From Bacteroidales bacterium (GTDB lineage Bacteria > Bacteroidota > Bacteroidia > Bacteroidales > UBA1715): a stretch of DNA of 48,485 bases. This document shows, piece after piece, positions 9,301-15,957 of the stretch; the stretch's first letter is position 1, and every line of letters begins with the position of its first letter. The DNA lies in assembly GCA_031286165.1 (NCBI GenBank), contig JAITUU010000031.1:1-48485 (forward strand), written 5' to 3'. The notes beneath the pieces were generated by a model, which saw only the letters and a program-made list of their open reading frames with translations, made no database searches and was not told where the DNA came from. The position numbers were made by a program, and so were the translations under genes.

Positions 9301-10450
9301 CCACCTTTGTAACGTTAATCGTTGCTTTTCCGTTCGACACCGAAGACGTTGCCGTAGAACCGCCATAATTCGTTCCCGTATTGAGGCTCCAATTCGTGGT
9401 GAGTGAAGAACCGGGAAAGTTACCGTCTTTTATCAAATTCACATCGCTATCACCGGTGAGTTTAAATTTTGCCGTTACCGTTTTATCGGCACTCATAGTT
9501 ACACTTGCAGTGGTAGAAGTACCGCTTGCATCGCCGCTCCATCCGTCAAATGCCCAGCCAGTATTTGCTTTTGCGGTAAGCGTAACCGTTTGCCCTTTGG
9601 TATAGGGTGGATTTGCCGAGGCTGTAACTGCTCCTCCGGCAGAAGGAGAAACATTCACGGTAAGTGCCGGACCTGTTTCACCAAAAATCAAGAGATTTTT
9701 CTTTACTTTTGCCGAACCACTTGCATTACTATTATTACCGGTGTACGACTCAATTTTTACCGAAGCAATTTCATAGAGTTTCCCCATTGGCATACCGCAT
9801 TTTGCCCACGCCTCAAAGTGTTTGGAAATCGAAATCGTTCCTTTGGTGCGATGTTGGCTTGTTTTACTTGGAAGACTCCAATATTGTTTAAATGTTTTAT
9901 TCCCCGAAAGACAAGGTTGATTAATACGGTCGGTGGTATAAAAATCATAGTCGATACCATCAATAGTTGCTGAACCTTTTTTGGTTGCACCCGAACCACA
10001 AGGATTGTAACTACCACGGTCTTGTACTATATAGTACTCAATTTCATTAATAAATCCACTTGGTATATCTTTTTGGTCGTAATAACCCCAACCATATACG
10101 CTCACATATTTTACATTGTCGGTAGAACTCCACTCTACTTCAAATTCACAGGATACCGTTCCCACGTTTTGTACCGTAGTGGTAGAGTTCGTTCCCCAGC
10201 GTTTTCCTGAGCGAGCGAGCATATTAATCGTTTTCGACCAGGTACACTCAAAAGTACCACCGTTGGTGGTGTTTCCATTCACGGTCATCGAGGCAGTTCC
10301 GGCTCCGTCTTGGCTCCAAAGTTCATAGTCGTAGCCTGCGGTAGAAGTTTGCCGTTGCGAAGTTCCGTTCGAGCAGGTTAGTGTAGTTTGTGCAAAAGTG
10401 AATAAACACGAAAGCACGAAAAAAATTGATAGTACAAATCTCTTTTTCAT
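3392..10450 (-). CDS. Giant modular T9SS-secreted GH11 xylanase with CBM-like, InlB-like and ~17 FIVAR modules
   Basis: A 2352-aa exported protein. Order: signal peptide 1-20 (cleavage before Q21); GH11 endo-1,4-beta-xylanase-like domain ~25-255; InlB-like repeat ~262-331; CBM4/9-like module ~338-485; three Listeria-Bacteroides repeats ~492-690 (each with GTLPTPTRTGY and FDGW or FDAW); second CBM4/9-like module ~696-837; about 17 FIVAR modules 843-2265; T9SS domain ~2275-2352. GH11 hallmarks are SVYGW (117-121), nucleophile E138 in IEYYIV, thumb NQPCLSG (177-183) and acid/base E234 in KIESY; the two glutamates are 96 residues apart, as in known GH11 enzymes. Inference: a cell-surface xylan-degrading enzyme. 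FIVAR modules are thought to bind sugar, but this is not proven here. The reading frame is intact throughout. A weak promoter (TTG, 19 nt, CTCATTTG) lies at 10546-10575. GH11 assignment is by motif only. Confidence 0.9.
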   Translation of the reverse strand: MKKRFVLSIFFVLSCLFTFAQTTLTCSNGTSQRQTSTAGYDYELWSQDGAGTASMTVNGNTTNGGTFECTWSKTINMLARSGKRWGTNSTTTVQNVGTVSCEFEVEWSSTDNVKYVSVYGWGYYDQKDIPSGFINEIEYYIVQDRGSYNPCGSGATKKGSATIDGIDYDFYTTDRINQPCLSGNKTFKQYWSLPSKTSQHRTKGTISISKHFEAWAKCGMPMGKLYEIASVKIESYTGNNSNASGSAKVKKNLLIFGETGPALTVNVSPSAGGAVTASANPPYTKGQTVTLTAKANTGWAFDGWSGDASGTSTTASVTMSADKTVTAKFKLTGDSDVNLIKDGNFPGSSLTTNWSLNTGTNYGGSTATSSVSNGKATINVTKVGSNVWEPQLQQQNVALEKGYKYRLTFTAQATAARKLDVTFEKAVDPWTGYASKTFDLTTTASTYTFEFEMKDATDLAANLSFQLGAAAIGVTLSDIKLVYIANFTSTEKVTLTLDPNSGTVTPTSIEVIKGAVVGTLPTPTRTGYIFDAWKIGSTAIDATYVLNAAATAVAQWAAQVTLTLDANGGTVTPASISVKSGTAVGTLPTPTRTGYIFDGWKVGTAIITSTYAPTANATAIAQWVTPVTLTLDANGGTLSQTIISVAPGTAVGTLPTPTRTGYDFDGWKVNGTVITAAYVLTANETATAAWSVSTENLIKNGTFSGTTNWAVQNGNSSAATISAANNALTVNITALGKDLWEPQFVQKNVSLIKGQKYIFSFDAQAVDTRTMDVMFQKASANYDTYWSSNVALTTTMQSFSYTFEMTYDSDNATQLAFNLGSSLNNVILQNVKLRFAPEDEPLDFTALNAAITAATTAKTTASGKAANSNSCENGGKYPAAAVSTLAGAVSTIETAIITAQGKLTATTQADIDAAVTVLNTASGTLNTAIATFNGTEISRTETALSTAIINANAKYTNSAGQEGLQEGQYIIGARATFKTAIEKAEAVLANTCGAQSTLDDAASALATAEEIFTNAREVLDFSTLETAIQSATTDYNAVLTKVTPANSCANGGAYTVAGGAQLSQDVILMNTAITTAQGKLTSALTQAEIAAAVTALNAAKADLATALANFELTKINRSNEETLATAVSNANTKYTNTANQEGTSVGQYIVGSRATFKTAIEKAETVIANKCLAQADIITAIAALASAEDTFDKAKVVANPVNTALLEAAISVAADAKNAAPSIASLSNDFSCQKGGKYPHAEVLIFGTAINNLTAAITTAQGFLTSDSQSAIDAATQTLNGAKGSFDNAVSTFNNSEIVRNEEALIDAIAAANKTLSAASDEEYSAESKTALASAIAAAQAVVTNKCLAQTDITAALAPLAAAVQTFEDSKIIIVPVDTKVLEDAIAAAQKVHDAAKTDGSHGSYPAAQKYLLSAYIQAGKIKLTEKLTQEEVNSVADEINEAVIAFELTKISVSTTALDAKISDAETLVQSTIGSEAGEYPQSAKTALEDAIAVAKQVQTSDERTDVSVAQAVEDLETAMSNFRKAQIVLNKKFLEDAITAAKQTQSSTAGNIGTGVGQYPQAAANTFAQAISDAETALATVTKNADVAVAVKTLDDARSAYLGSTNGKNDQPLKDAIADAQKVLGDAIAAGKIGEDAEQHPQAAANDLQKAIDDAQTALASATTQSEIVTAINNLDKAVSDFNKTVNTVDYAVLNDAISTAQAKAKPANSCENGGKYPANAVNTLTSAIATAQSSLTAKNQTVITNAATVLNGKITDFNNAEINRSNETTLADAIAVADLKRSTANPGTANGQYPQAAIDEFAQKIAAAQAVVDNKCLAQTDITTAINNLATATETFDNAKVVITPLNTTSLDNAITAANAAKTTANAKTTSSNSCANGGKYPVSALSTLADALSTLQTAITTAQGKLTSATTQEEIEAAATTLNNAVTTLNGAVTTFNVTEINRSAETALATAISNANAKYTNSAGKEGVADGQYIVGSRATFKTVIETAEGILADKCGAQSSLDEAKTALAVAEEKFDKAKVVVDKSALIALINEVTNLYSSSEEVPVGNYQVGSKALLLAAMQTANGVKNAANLTPADVNKAVEDLAAAREIFLNATVTLDKEVLTKAISDAMTELQKSNGNIGAQPGNYPQSAVSALLNAINEASDVLTSATTQTELTTAAENLQNAVKQFGDAQISATIDDQALRDLLASADNHINAAKLYIQCNGAGYSGEEHTALKIAVKKAKEDLGKATTQAEIDNILTNLLPRHESFVNSWTEDNCNTAVSMVNEEAVRVYPTLTTSLVSVSAETAIRSIVIVSARGAVVSAESLNTTQTVVNVVHLAQGTYVVQVTLRNGTVETHTIIKQ
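3902..7924 (-). repeat. Tandem FIVAR repeat tract inside the giant gene
   Basis: About 17 modules of 75-100 codons, each with a [LI]xxAIxxA helix, a GxYPxxA turn, a second helix, a TQ turn and a closing helix ending in F..[AT][KE][IV]. Several form two-module dyads (A with SCxNGG, B with NKCxAQ or NTCGAQ). At DNA level the segments near 4480-4525, 6972-7015 and 7512-7555 are nearly identical, which indicates recent duplication or conversion. Confidence 0.85.
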
Positions 10451-10718
10451 AACAATAAGGTATTAGTGAGGTATTTAAGTTTAAAAACGTGCGAAGTCCT
10501 TATCTTTTCTCATTTTCTTGATTTTTGCGTGGTGTGTGCATGATACAAATGAGAAAAATTCAGTGCAATGTACAATATATTTTTCTGATTACCAACACAA
10601 AACGCAAAAAAAATTTCATTTTTTTTGCAAAAAAACCTGCAAGGCTTATAGTTAGTGGAGAGTTGAAAATTGAAAATTGAGAGTGGATAGTGGAGAGTTA
10701 TTTTCAATTAAGAAAATA

Positions 10719-11028
10719 CTACTCATTGCGTACTCCAAAACCTATTCTTTTACGATTTTTTTGTTCTGTTTCTATGCGGTCTTTATTGAGCAAATATTGT
10801 ATTGCGTTTTCGTTGATTATATGCGGTCGCAAATTGCGACCGCATAGTTTTCCATTCTTCTTGCGAAAGTCGAAACATAAATCGCGGCGGAAAACGTTCA
10901 CTATTACGGTGAACGGCTTCGTTGAGCCGTTTTGTTTCCACTTCATATAATTCGGCAATATCAAAATCGAGCATTACATTTTGACCTCGCAATTCGTAAA
11001 TTTTATGTTCTATGCGTTGTAGTTCCAT
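10719..11028 (-). pseudogene. ORF6N-domain protein, internally deleted remnant
   Basis: The 5' part (start ATG at 11028) reads IYELRGQNVMLDFDIAELY, ETKRLNEAVHRN, ERFPPRFMFRL and EEWKTMRSQFAT, the N-terminal half of an ORF6N (KilA-N-like, putative DNA-binding) protein. Homology then stops and the frame closes at 10783. In another frame the sequence NAIQYLLNKDRIETEQ...KRIGFGV up to the stop at 10719 looks like the usual ORF6N protein C-terminus. The ~50-100 central residues are missing, and a 27-bp palindrome (10820-10846) sits at the break. This is a decayed gene. Such proteins occur in prophages and bacterial genomes, but no other phage gene is seen here. Confidence 0.65.
10820..10846. repeat. 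27-bp near-perfect palindrome
   Basis: TATGCGGTCGCAA, a single A, then TTGCGACCGCATA: 13-bp arms with one central base. It lies exactly where the ORF6N reading frame loses homology. Confidence 0.9.
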
Positions 11029-11082
11029 GTGTGGTGTAGTTTTTACGAAAACAAAAAAAAATGTAAAAAAACTTCCTTTCTC

Positions 11083-11113
11083 TTGTAAAAGTATTTTTAT
11101 TCTACTACTTTTG
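11083..11113 (+). promoter_or_regulatory. Bacteroidota-type promoter for the coiled-coil/zapA operon
   Basis: TTG at 11083-11085, a 20-nt spacer and TACTTTTG at 11106-11113 (exact TAnnTTTG). The predicted start of transcription is near 11119, about 30 nt before the first gene. Confidence 0.6.
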
Positions 11114-11148
11114 TACTAATTTTAGCGAACGATATACATTGAGAAATA

Positions 11149-11430
11149 ATGAACGAAGCAATGCTTGATAAATTACAACAACAAATAGCCTCAGTGCTAT
11201 TGATGTATCGTGCGCTGAAAGAGAAGAATGAAACATTACAAGCAACAAATAACACATTACAAAAAGAATTAGAACAAAATAAAAAAACGATTGACGACTT
11301 ACAACGCAACTATGCGGAATTGCACACGGCACAAGCAGTGATAGGTTCACAAAGCGATGCCGGCGAAGCAAAAAAACGCATAGAAGAACTTGTACGAGAA
11401 GTTGATGAATGTATAGCACTATTACGATGA
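11149..11430 (+). CDS. Small coiled-coil protein, possible ZapB-like division factor
   Basis: A 93-aa protein that is almost one continuous coiled coil, rich in Q, N, E and K (LQQQIASVLLMYRALKEKNE, TLQKELEQNKKTIDDLQ). It has no signal peptide or membrane segment. The stop overlaps the zapA start (ATGA at 11427-11430), so the two are translationally coupled. In composition and length it resembles ZapB, a small coiled-coil protein that works with ZapA at the Z ring, but no diagnostic motif exists, so the link is inferred from context. It could also be an unrelated structural protein. Confidence 0.7.
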   Translation: MNEAMLDKLQQQIASVLLMYRALKEKNETLQATNNTLQKELEQNKKTIDDLQRNYAELHTAQAVIGSQSDAGEAKKRIEELVREVDECIALLR

Positions 11431-11729
11431 GCGAAAACGAAAAACTATCCATAACATTAAAAATTCTTGACCGCAGCTACCCTTTAAAAGTAGAATGGAG
11501 CGATGAAGAAAAGTTTCGTAAATCTGCGGAACGAATTAATGATTTGGCAAAAAAATTTGAAAGTCGATTTGGCAATAAAAACGATAATCAGGATTTTTTG
11601 GCAATGGTAGCCTTGCAATTTGCTCATAAAATAATAGAATTGGAACAACATACTGCACATACAACATCGACTGCGACATTGGAAAAAATTTGTGAAGAAC
11701 TTGATGAATTTATAAAAACAAATCAATAA
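11427..11729 (+). CDS. zapA: Cell division protein ZapA
   Basis: A 100-aa ZapA family protein that bundles FtsZ filaments at the division site. Seen: the N-terminal ITLKILDRSYPLKV beta segment, then EEKFRKSAERINDLAKKF and the long helix DFLAMVALQFAHKIIELE typical of ZapA. The start is the ATG at 11427, which overlaps the upstream stop; the in-frame ATG at 11409 would lie inside the previous gene and adds six residues unlike the family. It is followed by a candidate 6S RNA gene; zapA next to ssrS is also the arrangement in many gammaproteobacteria. Confidence 0.88.
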   Translation: MSENEKLSITLKILDRSYPLKVEWSDEEKFRKSAERINDLAKKFESRFGNKNDNQDFLAMVALQFAHKIIELEQHTAHTTSTATLEKICEELDEFIKTNQ

Positions 11730-11744
11730 AAAAACAAACAAGAA

Positions 11745-11946
11745 CCGACATACTCGTGCTATTTTCTTAATTGCTGTGAAAACTCAACATTTACACAATA
11801 CCGGAGCAAGTAACAATTACTAATATCGAGCCTCAAAAATTCGTAAGAATTTCTGCAAAGTGAATGAGGATTTTAGCGGTAATTATCCCTCCAAAACCTG
11901 TCTTATCGGGTTTTCTACGATTTAAGGAAGTACGCGAGTTTTTTTA
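11745..11946 (+). ncRNA. ssrS: Candidate 6S RNA
   Basis: The 259-nt gap between zapA and rny contains no ORF but has a foldable RNA of about 200 nt. A long terminal stem pairs ACTCGTGCT..TTCTTAA (11752-11770) with TTTAAGGAAGTACGCGAGT (11921-11939). A small hairpin on the 3' side, AAAACC..GGTTTT (about 11893-11914), and an apical CCTC/GAGG stem with AAATTC-GTAA-GAATTT (about 11837-11852) follow the 6S plan of closing stem, central bubble with 3' side hairpin, and apical stem. A T-run follows the terminal stem. 6S RNA binds sigma-factor-loaded RNA polymerase as a promoter mimic. Assignment rests on fold and position, not on a database match. Confidence 0.6.
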
Positions 11947-11988
11947 TACCTATATATATACTATTAACTACAAAATCTACAACACACA

Positions 11989-13527
11989 ATGGAGATAACA
12001 ACAATTATTTTTACCGTAGTAGGCGTGCTCGCAGGAGGTGCGGGAGCCTTTCTGATTCAAAAATCAGTATTCAAAAACAAAGCAAATTCGCTACTTACCG
12101 AAGCCGAAAAAGAGGCAGAGGTGATTAAAAAAGAAAAAATGCTGCAAGCGAAAGAAAACTTTTTGCAACTCAAAAGCGAACACGAAAAAGCAGTGCAGGC
12201 TCGCAATCAAAAAGTAGCGCAAGAAGAAAATCGCATTAAACAACAGGAAAACAGCCTGCGCCAAAAACAAGAAGACCTGCAACGCAAGCAAAAAGAAGTG
12301 GAAAATCAAAAAGAACACCTCAACGCACAGTTGCAAATAGCCGAGCGCAAAGCCGAAGAATTAGAAAAAGCGCATCGCCGCCAAGTAGAGCAGTTGGAAA
12401 CTATTTCGGGGCTTTCGGCAAGTCAAGCAAAAGAACAACTTGTGGATTCACTCAAAGCCGAAGCAAAAACCGAAGCACTTGCCTTGATTAACGAAATTAT
12501 GGAAGAGGCAAAAATGACCGCCAACAAAGAAGCAAAAAAAATAGTGGTGCAAACCATTCAACGCACTGCAACAGAACACGTTGCCGAAAATTCCGTATCG
12601 ATTTTCCACATAGAAAACGATGAGGTAAAAGGTCGCATTATAGGTCGCGAAGGACGAAATATTCGTGCGCTGGAAGCCGCCACAGGCATAGAAATAGTGG
12701 TGGACGACACCCCCGAAGCCATTATTCTTTCGGGTTTCGACCCGGTGCGCCGCGAAATTGCCCGCCTTGCCCTCCACCAATTAGTTACCGATGGTCGCAT
12801 TCACCCTGCGCGAATTGAAGAAGTGGTGGAAAAAACCCGCAAACAAGTGGAAGAAGAAATTATAGAAACCGGAAAACGAGTAACCATAGACTTGGGGATT
12901 CACGGACTTCACCCCGAACTTATCCGCTACATTGGTCGCATGAAATACCGTTCTTCATACGGTCAAAACCTTTTGCAACACTCCAAAGAAACCGCGAAAC
13001 TTTGCGGCATAATGGCTGCCGAACTCGGACTGAATGCAAAATCGGCAAAACGCGCCGGTTTGCTCCACGATATAGGAAAAGTGGTGGAAGAAGACGATGA
13101 ATTGCCACACGCACTTTCGGGTATGCGCTTAGCCGAAAAATACAAAGAACGCCCCGATATTTGCAATGCCATAGGTGCTCACCACGAGGAAATGGAAATG
13201 GAAACCCTCATTGCGCCCATAGTGCAAGTGTGCGATGCTATTTCGGGTGCTCGACCCGGTGCTCGCCGCGAAATTGTGGAATCCTACATTAAACGATTGA
13301 AAGATTTGGAAAACATAGCACTTTCGTACAATGGTGTGCTCAAAACATACGCTATTCAAGCCGGACGCGAATTGCGCGTAATAGTGGGTGCCGAAAAAGT
13401 AAGCGATAGCGAAACCGAAATACTTTCAATGAACATAGCAAAACGCATACAGGAAGAAATGACCTACCCCGGTCAAGTAAAAATTACCGTAATCCGCGAA
13501 ACTCGCGCGGTGAATTATGCGAAGTAA
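11989..13527 (+). CDS. rny: Ribonuclease Y
   Basis: A membrane-anchored endoribonuclease that starts mRNA decay. Seen in order: an N-terminal membrane helix (about 5-25), a long charged coiled coil (about 30-190), a KH RNA-binding domain with [19 protein letters not shown], and an HD metal-dependent phosphohydrolase domain with LLHDIGK (about residue 357) and IGAHHEE. The length of 512 aa is typical. It ends with the conserved [20 protein letters not shown]. The leader is the spacer that holds the candidate 6S RNA. Confidence 0.97.
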   Translation: MEITTIIFTVVGVLAGGAGAFLIQKSVFKNKANSLLTEAEKEAEVIKKEKMLQAKENFLQLKSEHEKAVQARNQKVAQEENRIKQQENSLRQKQEDLQRKQKEVENQKEHLNAQLQIAERKAEELEKAHRRQVEQLETISGLSASQAKEQLVDSLKAEAKTEALALINEIMEEAKMTANKEAKKIVVQTIQRTATEHVAENSVSIFHIENDEVKGRIIGREGRNIRALEAATGIEIVVDDTPEAIILSGFDPVRREIARLALHQLVTDGRIHPARIEEVVEKTRKQVEEEIIETGKRVTIDLGIHGLHPELIRYIGRMKYRSSYGQNLLQHSKETAKLCGIMAAELGLNAKSAKRAGLLHDIGKVVEEDDELPHALSGMRLAEKYKERPDICNAIGAHHEEMEMETLIAPIVQVCDAISGARPGARREIVESYIKRLKDLENIALSYNGVLKTYAIQAGRELRVIVGAEKVSDSETEILSMNIAKRIQEEMTYPGQVKITVIRETRAVNYAK

Positions 13528-13558
13528 ATCAATATGCTAATACGATAATGTGCTCATT

Positions 13559-13652
13559 GGATTGCCTCTCTGCGTTCGCAATGACGAGAAAATATGTAAA
13601 GTGCGTAAAAACAAACGAAAGAGCGTCATTGCGAGCGCAAGCGAAGCAATCT
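13559..13652. repeat. Imperfect inverted repeat of the GTCATTGCGAGCG class
   Basis: The left arm 13559-13586 (GGATTGC...CGCAATGACG) pairs with the right arm 13624-13652 (CGTCATTGCGAGCG...GCAATCT), with about 37 nt between them. Sequences of this form are common dispersed intergenic hairpins in many bacterial genomes. It fills most of the space between rny and the epimerase gene. Confidence 0.7.
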
Positions 13653-13666
13653 AAAAAATATACCTA

Positions 13667-14644
13667 ATGCAAGCATTACACAATAAACGCATAGTAGTTA
13701 CCGGCGGAGCGGGATTTATAGGTTCAAACCTGATAGAGGCTCTGCTTGCGCTTGGCAACGAAGTGCTGTGTCTTGATAATTTACTCACGGGGTTCAAAGC
13801 AAATATTGCGCGATTTTTGAACAATCCTCGATTTACCTTTGTGGAAGGCGACATTCGCGATATGGCTATCTGCGAAGAAGTGGTGAAGGGGGCGCACATA
13901 GTGTATCACGAGGCTGCGCTGGGTTCGGTGCCGCGAAGTATAGAAAATCCCATACCCACTGCCGAAATCAATATTATGGGATTTGTGAATATGCTCACTG
14001 CGGCAAAAAATGCCGGCGTAGAACGATTTATTTACGCAAGTTCTTCGAGTACCTACGGCGATGCCGATTATTCACCAAAAGTAGAAACACGCAAAGGACA
14101 TTTGCTGTCGCCCTACGCCGTTACCAAGCAGGCAAACGATTTGTTTGCCGAAGTATTTTCGCGAACCTACGGCATCAAAACCATAGGTTTATGTTATTTC
14201 AATGTATTCGGACCCTACCAAAATCCCGAAGGAGTGTATGCTGCGGTTATTCCCAAATTTATTGCGCTCCTGCGCGAACACAAGGCTCCGCAAATTTACG
14301 GCGATGGCAAGCAGTCGCGCGATTTTACCTACGTGGAAAATGTGGTGAATGCCAATATTCTCGCCGCCACCGCCGAATTTGATGCTTTGCACGAACACAT
14401 CAACATTGCCTGCGGCGATTCCATAGATTTAACCACGCTCACGCAGTATATGATAGAAAAACTGTCGGAATTTGACCCCGAAATTGCAGCAATACAACCA
14501 CACTATACCGCCGTGCGTAAAGGCGACATACTCCATTCCTGCGCGTCTATAGATAAAGCACGGAAATTGCTGGGATACGCCCCCAAAATTACCGTAAAAG
14601 AAGGTATTGATAGAACAATTCAGTGGACTATGCTACACAGATAA
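13667..14644 (+). CDS. UDP-N-acetylglucosamine 4-epimerase, WbpP/TviC-like
   Basis: An extended short-chain dehydrogenase/reductase acting on nucleotide sugars. Seen: NAD-binding VTGGAGFIGS (11-20), HEAALGSVPRSI, the catalytic SSSSTYGD and YAVTK motifs, and FNVFGPYQNPEGVYAAVIPKF, which match the UDP-GlcNAc/GalNAc C4 epimerases WbpP and TviC more closely than GalE. Likely product: UDP-GalNAc for surface polysaccharide, which fits the export genes at 22.5-25.8 kb. 325 aa, normal length, ATG start. The exact substrate is inferred. Confidence 0.85.
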   Translation: MQALHNKRIVVTGGAGFIGSNLIEALLALGNEVLCLDNLLTGFKANIARFLNNPRFTFVEGDIRDMAICEEVVKGAHIVYHEAALGSVPRSIENPIPTAEINIMGFVNMLTAAKNAGVERFIYASSSSTYGDADYSPKVETRKGHLLSPYAVTKQANDLFAEVFSRTYGIKTIGLCYFNVFGPYQNPEGVYAAVIPKFIALLREHKAPQIYGDGKQSRDFTYVENVVNANILAATAEFDALHEHINIACGDSIDLTTLTQYMIEKLSEFDPEIAAIQPHYTAVRKGDILHSCASIDKARKLLGYAPKITVKEGIDRTIQWTMLHR

Positions 14645-14691
14645 ACATTGATAAATAGAGATAAAAAATTTATCAGCGGAGCATTTTATCA

Positions 14692-14719
14692 TTTTCAGTT
14701 ATTCAATTATTTAGTTATT
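14692..14719 (+). repeat. Copy 1 of a 28-nt T/A-rich leader element
   Basis: TTTTCAGTTATTCAATTATT... ending 13 nt before the ATG of the SpoU methyltransferase. Nearly the same sequence lies just before bioD (36616-36643) and birA (45838-45864), on the coding strand each time. Confidence 0.7.
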
Positions 14720-14732
14720 ATATTAGGTAGGT

Positions 14733-15284
14733 ATGCACTCGGAATTTCAAAAATTGGGAAGCGAAGAATTGGGCAGAAAATCCATTGAAGAATACAAAGA
14801 AAGCCCCAAAATGCCCATAGTGGTGGTACTCGACAATGTGCGCAGTGCCAATAATGTGGGTTCGGTGTTTCGCACCTCCGATGCGTTTTTGGTGGCACAA
14901 GTATATTTATGCGGCATTACCGCCACACCGCCCAATAAAGATATTCAAAAAACTGCACTCGGAGCGCAACTTTCGGTGCCGTGGGCTTACGCGCAAAGTA
15001 CTGTGGTGCAAGTGCGCGAATTGAAACAACAGGGCTACCGAATTATTGCCGTAGAACAAGCGCAGGGAAGTATTTTTTTGCAACATTTCAAACTACAAGC
15101 CGAAGAAAAAATTGCTCTTGTAATGGGCAACGAAGTATTTGGCGTGAGCCATGAAGTAATGGCAGAATGTGATGCCTGCATAGAAATTCCGCAATTCGGC
15201 ACCAAACATTCTTTCAACGTAGCGGTTACATTCGGCATGGTGATGTGGGAAATTTGTAAAACGGCACCGCTTTTTCAAAAATAG
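14733..15284 (+). CDS. SpoU/TrmH-family RNA 2'-O-methyltransferase
   Basis: A SAM-dependent SPOUT methyltransferase acting on rRNA or tRNA. The three motifs are seen: NNVGSVFRTSDAF (40-52), ALVMGNEVFGVS (128-139) and IEIPQFGTKHSFNVAV (150-165), including the asparagine-arginine-glutamate set needed for the knot active site. 183 aa; a short form without the N-terminal substrate-binding domain, so the target nucleotide cannot be assigned. Confidence 0.9.
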   Translation: MHSEFQKLGSEELGRKSIEEYKESPKMPIVVVLDNVRSANNVGSVFRTSDAFLVAQVYLCGITATPPNKDIQKTALGAQLSVPWAYAQSTVVQVRELKQQGYRIIAVEQAQGSIFLQHFKLQAEEKIALVMGNEVFGVSHEVMAECDACIEIPQFGTKHSFNVAVTFGMVMWEICKTAPLFQK

Positions 15285-15416
15285 GTTGCGCAACTCAATA
15301 AAATGCCCATTTACACGTTTTATAGAAAATCTCATATAAAACCGCTCGCAGAATTGCAATTTATAGTATATTGCAACGCTTGAAACTTTTCTAAAACTAT
15401 ACTAAAATTTAAGATT

Positions 15417-15890
15417 ATGAATAAACGAATACTCCCCCCTCAAAAAGCACTCGAAAAATTGATGTCGTATTGCAGTAAAATGGAACGCTGCGAATCGGAC
15501 GTGCGCAAAAAACTCTATAATTGGGGAATTGACACAAAAAAAAGCAATGAAATTGTAGAAAAACTCAAAGGAAACGGATTTATACAAGATTCGCGCTACA
15601 TTCAAGCCTTTATTCGCGGAAAATATTATTACAACAAATGGGGTCGCGTAAAAATTCGTTTCAATTTGAAACTCAAAGGCTACTCCGAAGAAGAAATCAA
15701 TGCAGCAATGGACGCTTTCTTCTCTACGGTGGACTACGAAGGCATGATTTACGAACAATTGGAACGAAAAAATAAATCACTAAATATAGACGATGAATAT
15801 CAACGCAAATCAAAACTCATTCTTTTTGGGCAAAGCAGAGGTTACGAAACCGAAATTTCGCTGAATTGTGTGGATAAGATTATCAATTAA
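15417..15890 (+). CDS. recX: Regulatory protein RecX
   Basis: RecX limits RecA filament growth. Seen: helical repeats typical of the family: MSYCSKMERCESDVRKKL, IVEKLKGNGFIQDSRYI, FIRGKYYYNKWG, KIRFNLKLKGYSEEEI. 157 aa, normal length. It is not next to recA in this window. The 132 nt upstream hold no other recognisable signal. Confidence 0.88.
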   Translation: MNKRILPPQKALEKLMSYCSKMERCESDVRKKLYNWGIDTKKSNEIVEKLKGNGFIQDSRYIQAFIRGKYYYNKWGRVKIRFNLKLKGYSEEEINAAMDAFFSTVDYEGMIYEQLERKNKSLNIDDEYQRKSKLILFGQSRGYETEISLNCVDKIIN

Positions 15891-15957
15891 ACACAAGATA
15901 TGAGTACAAAGTATCAAGTACTCAGTACTAATTACTAACTACTAATTACTGATATAT

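Noticed and set aside
10510..10707. 65-aa ORF between the giant gene and the ORF6N remnant
   Set aside because: AT-rich spacer translation with no conserved pattern; the region carries the weak promoter and short AT words instead.
10719..10964. An independent 81-aa gene opposite or beside the ORF6N fragment
   Set aside because: Only its last ~30 codons look like protein (ORF6N tail); the rest is the frame-shifted copy of the N-terminal half.
10719..11028. Prophage remnant around the ORF6N fragment
   Set aside because: No other phage gene, integrase or att-like repeat is nearby; ORF6N genes also occur alone.
15891..15957. Regulatory repeats in spacers before the MORN and U32 genes
   Set aside because: Short AT words (TACTAATTAC, AGTACTGAG) recur, but without perfect periodicity or a -7 box, so no site is called.
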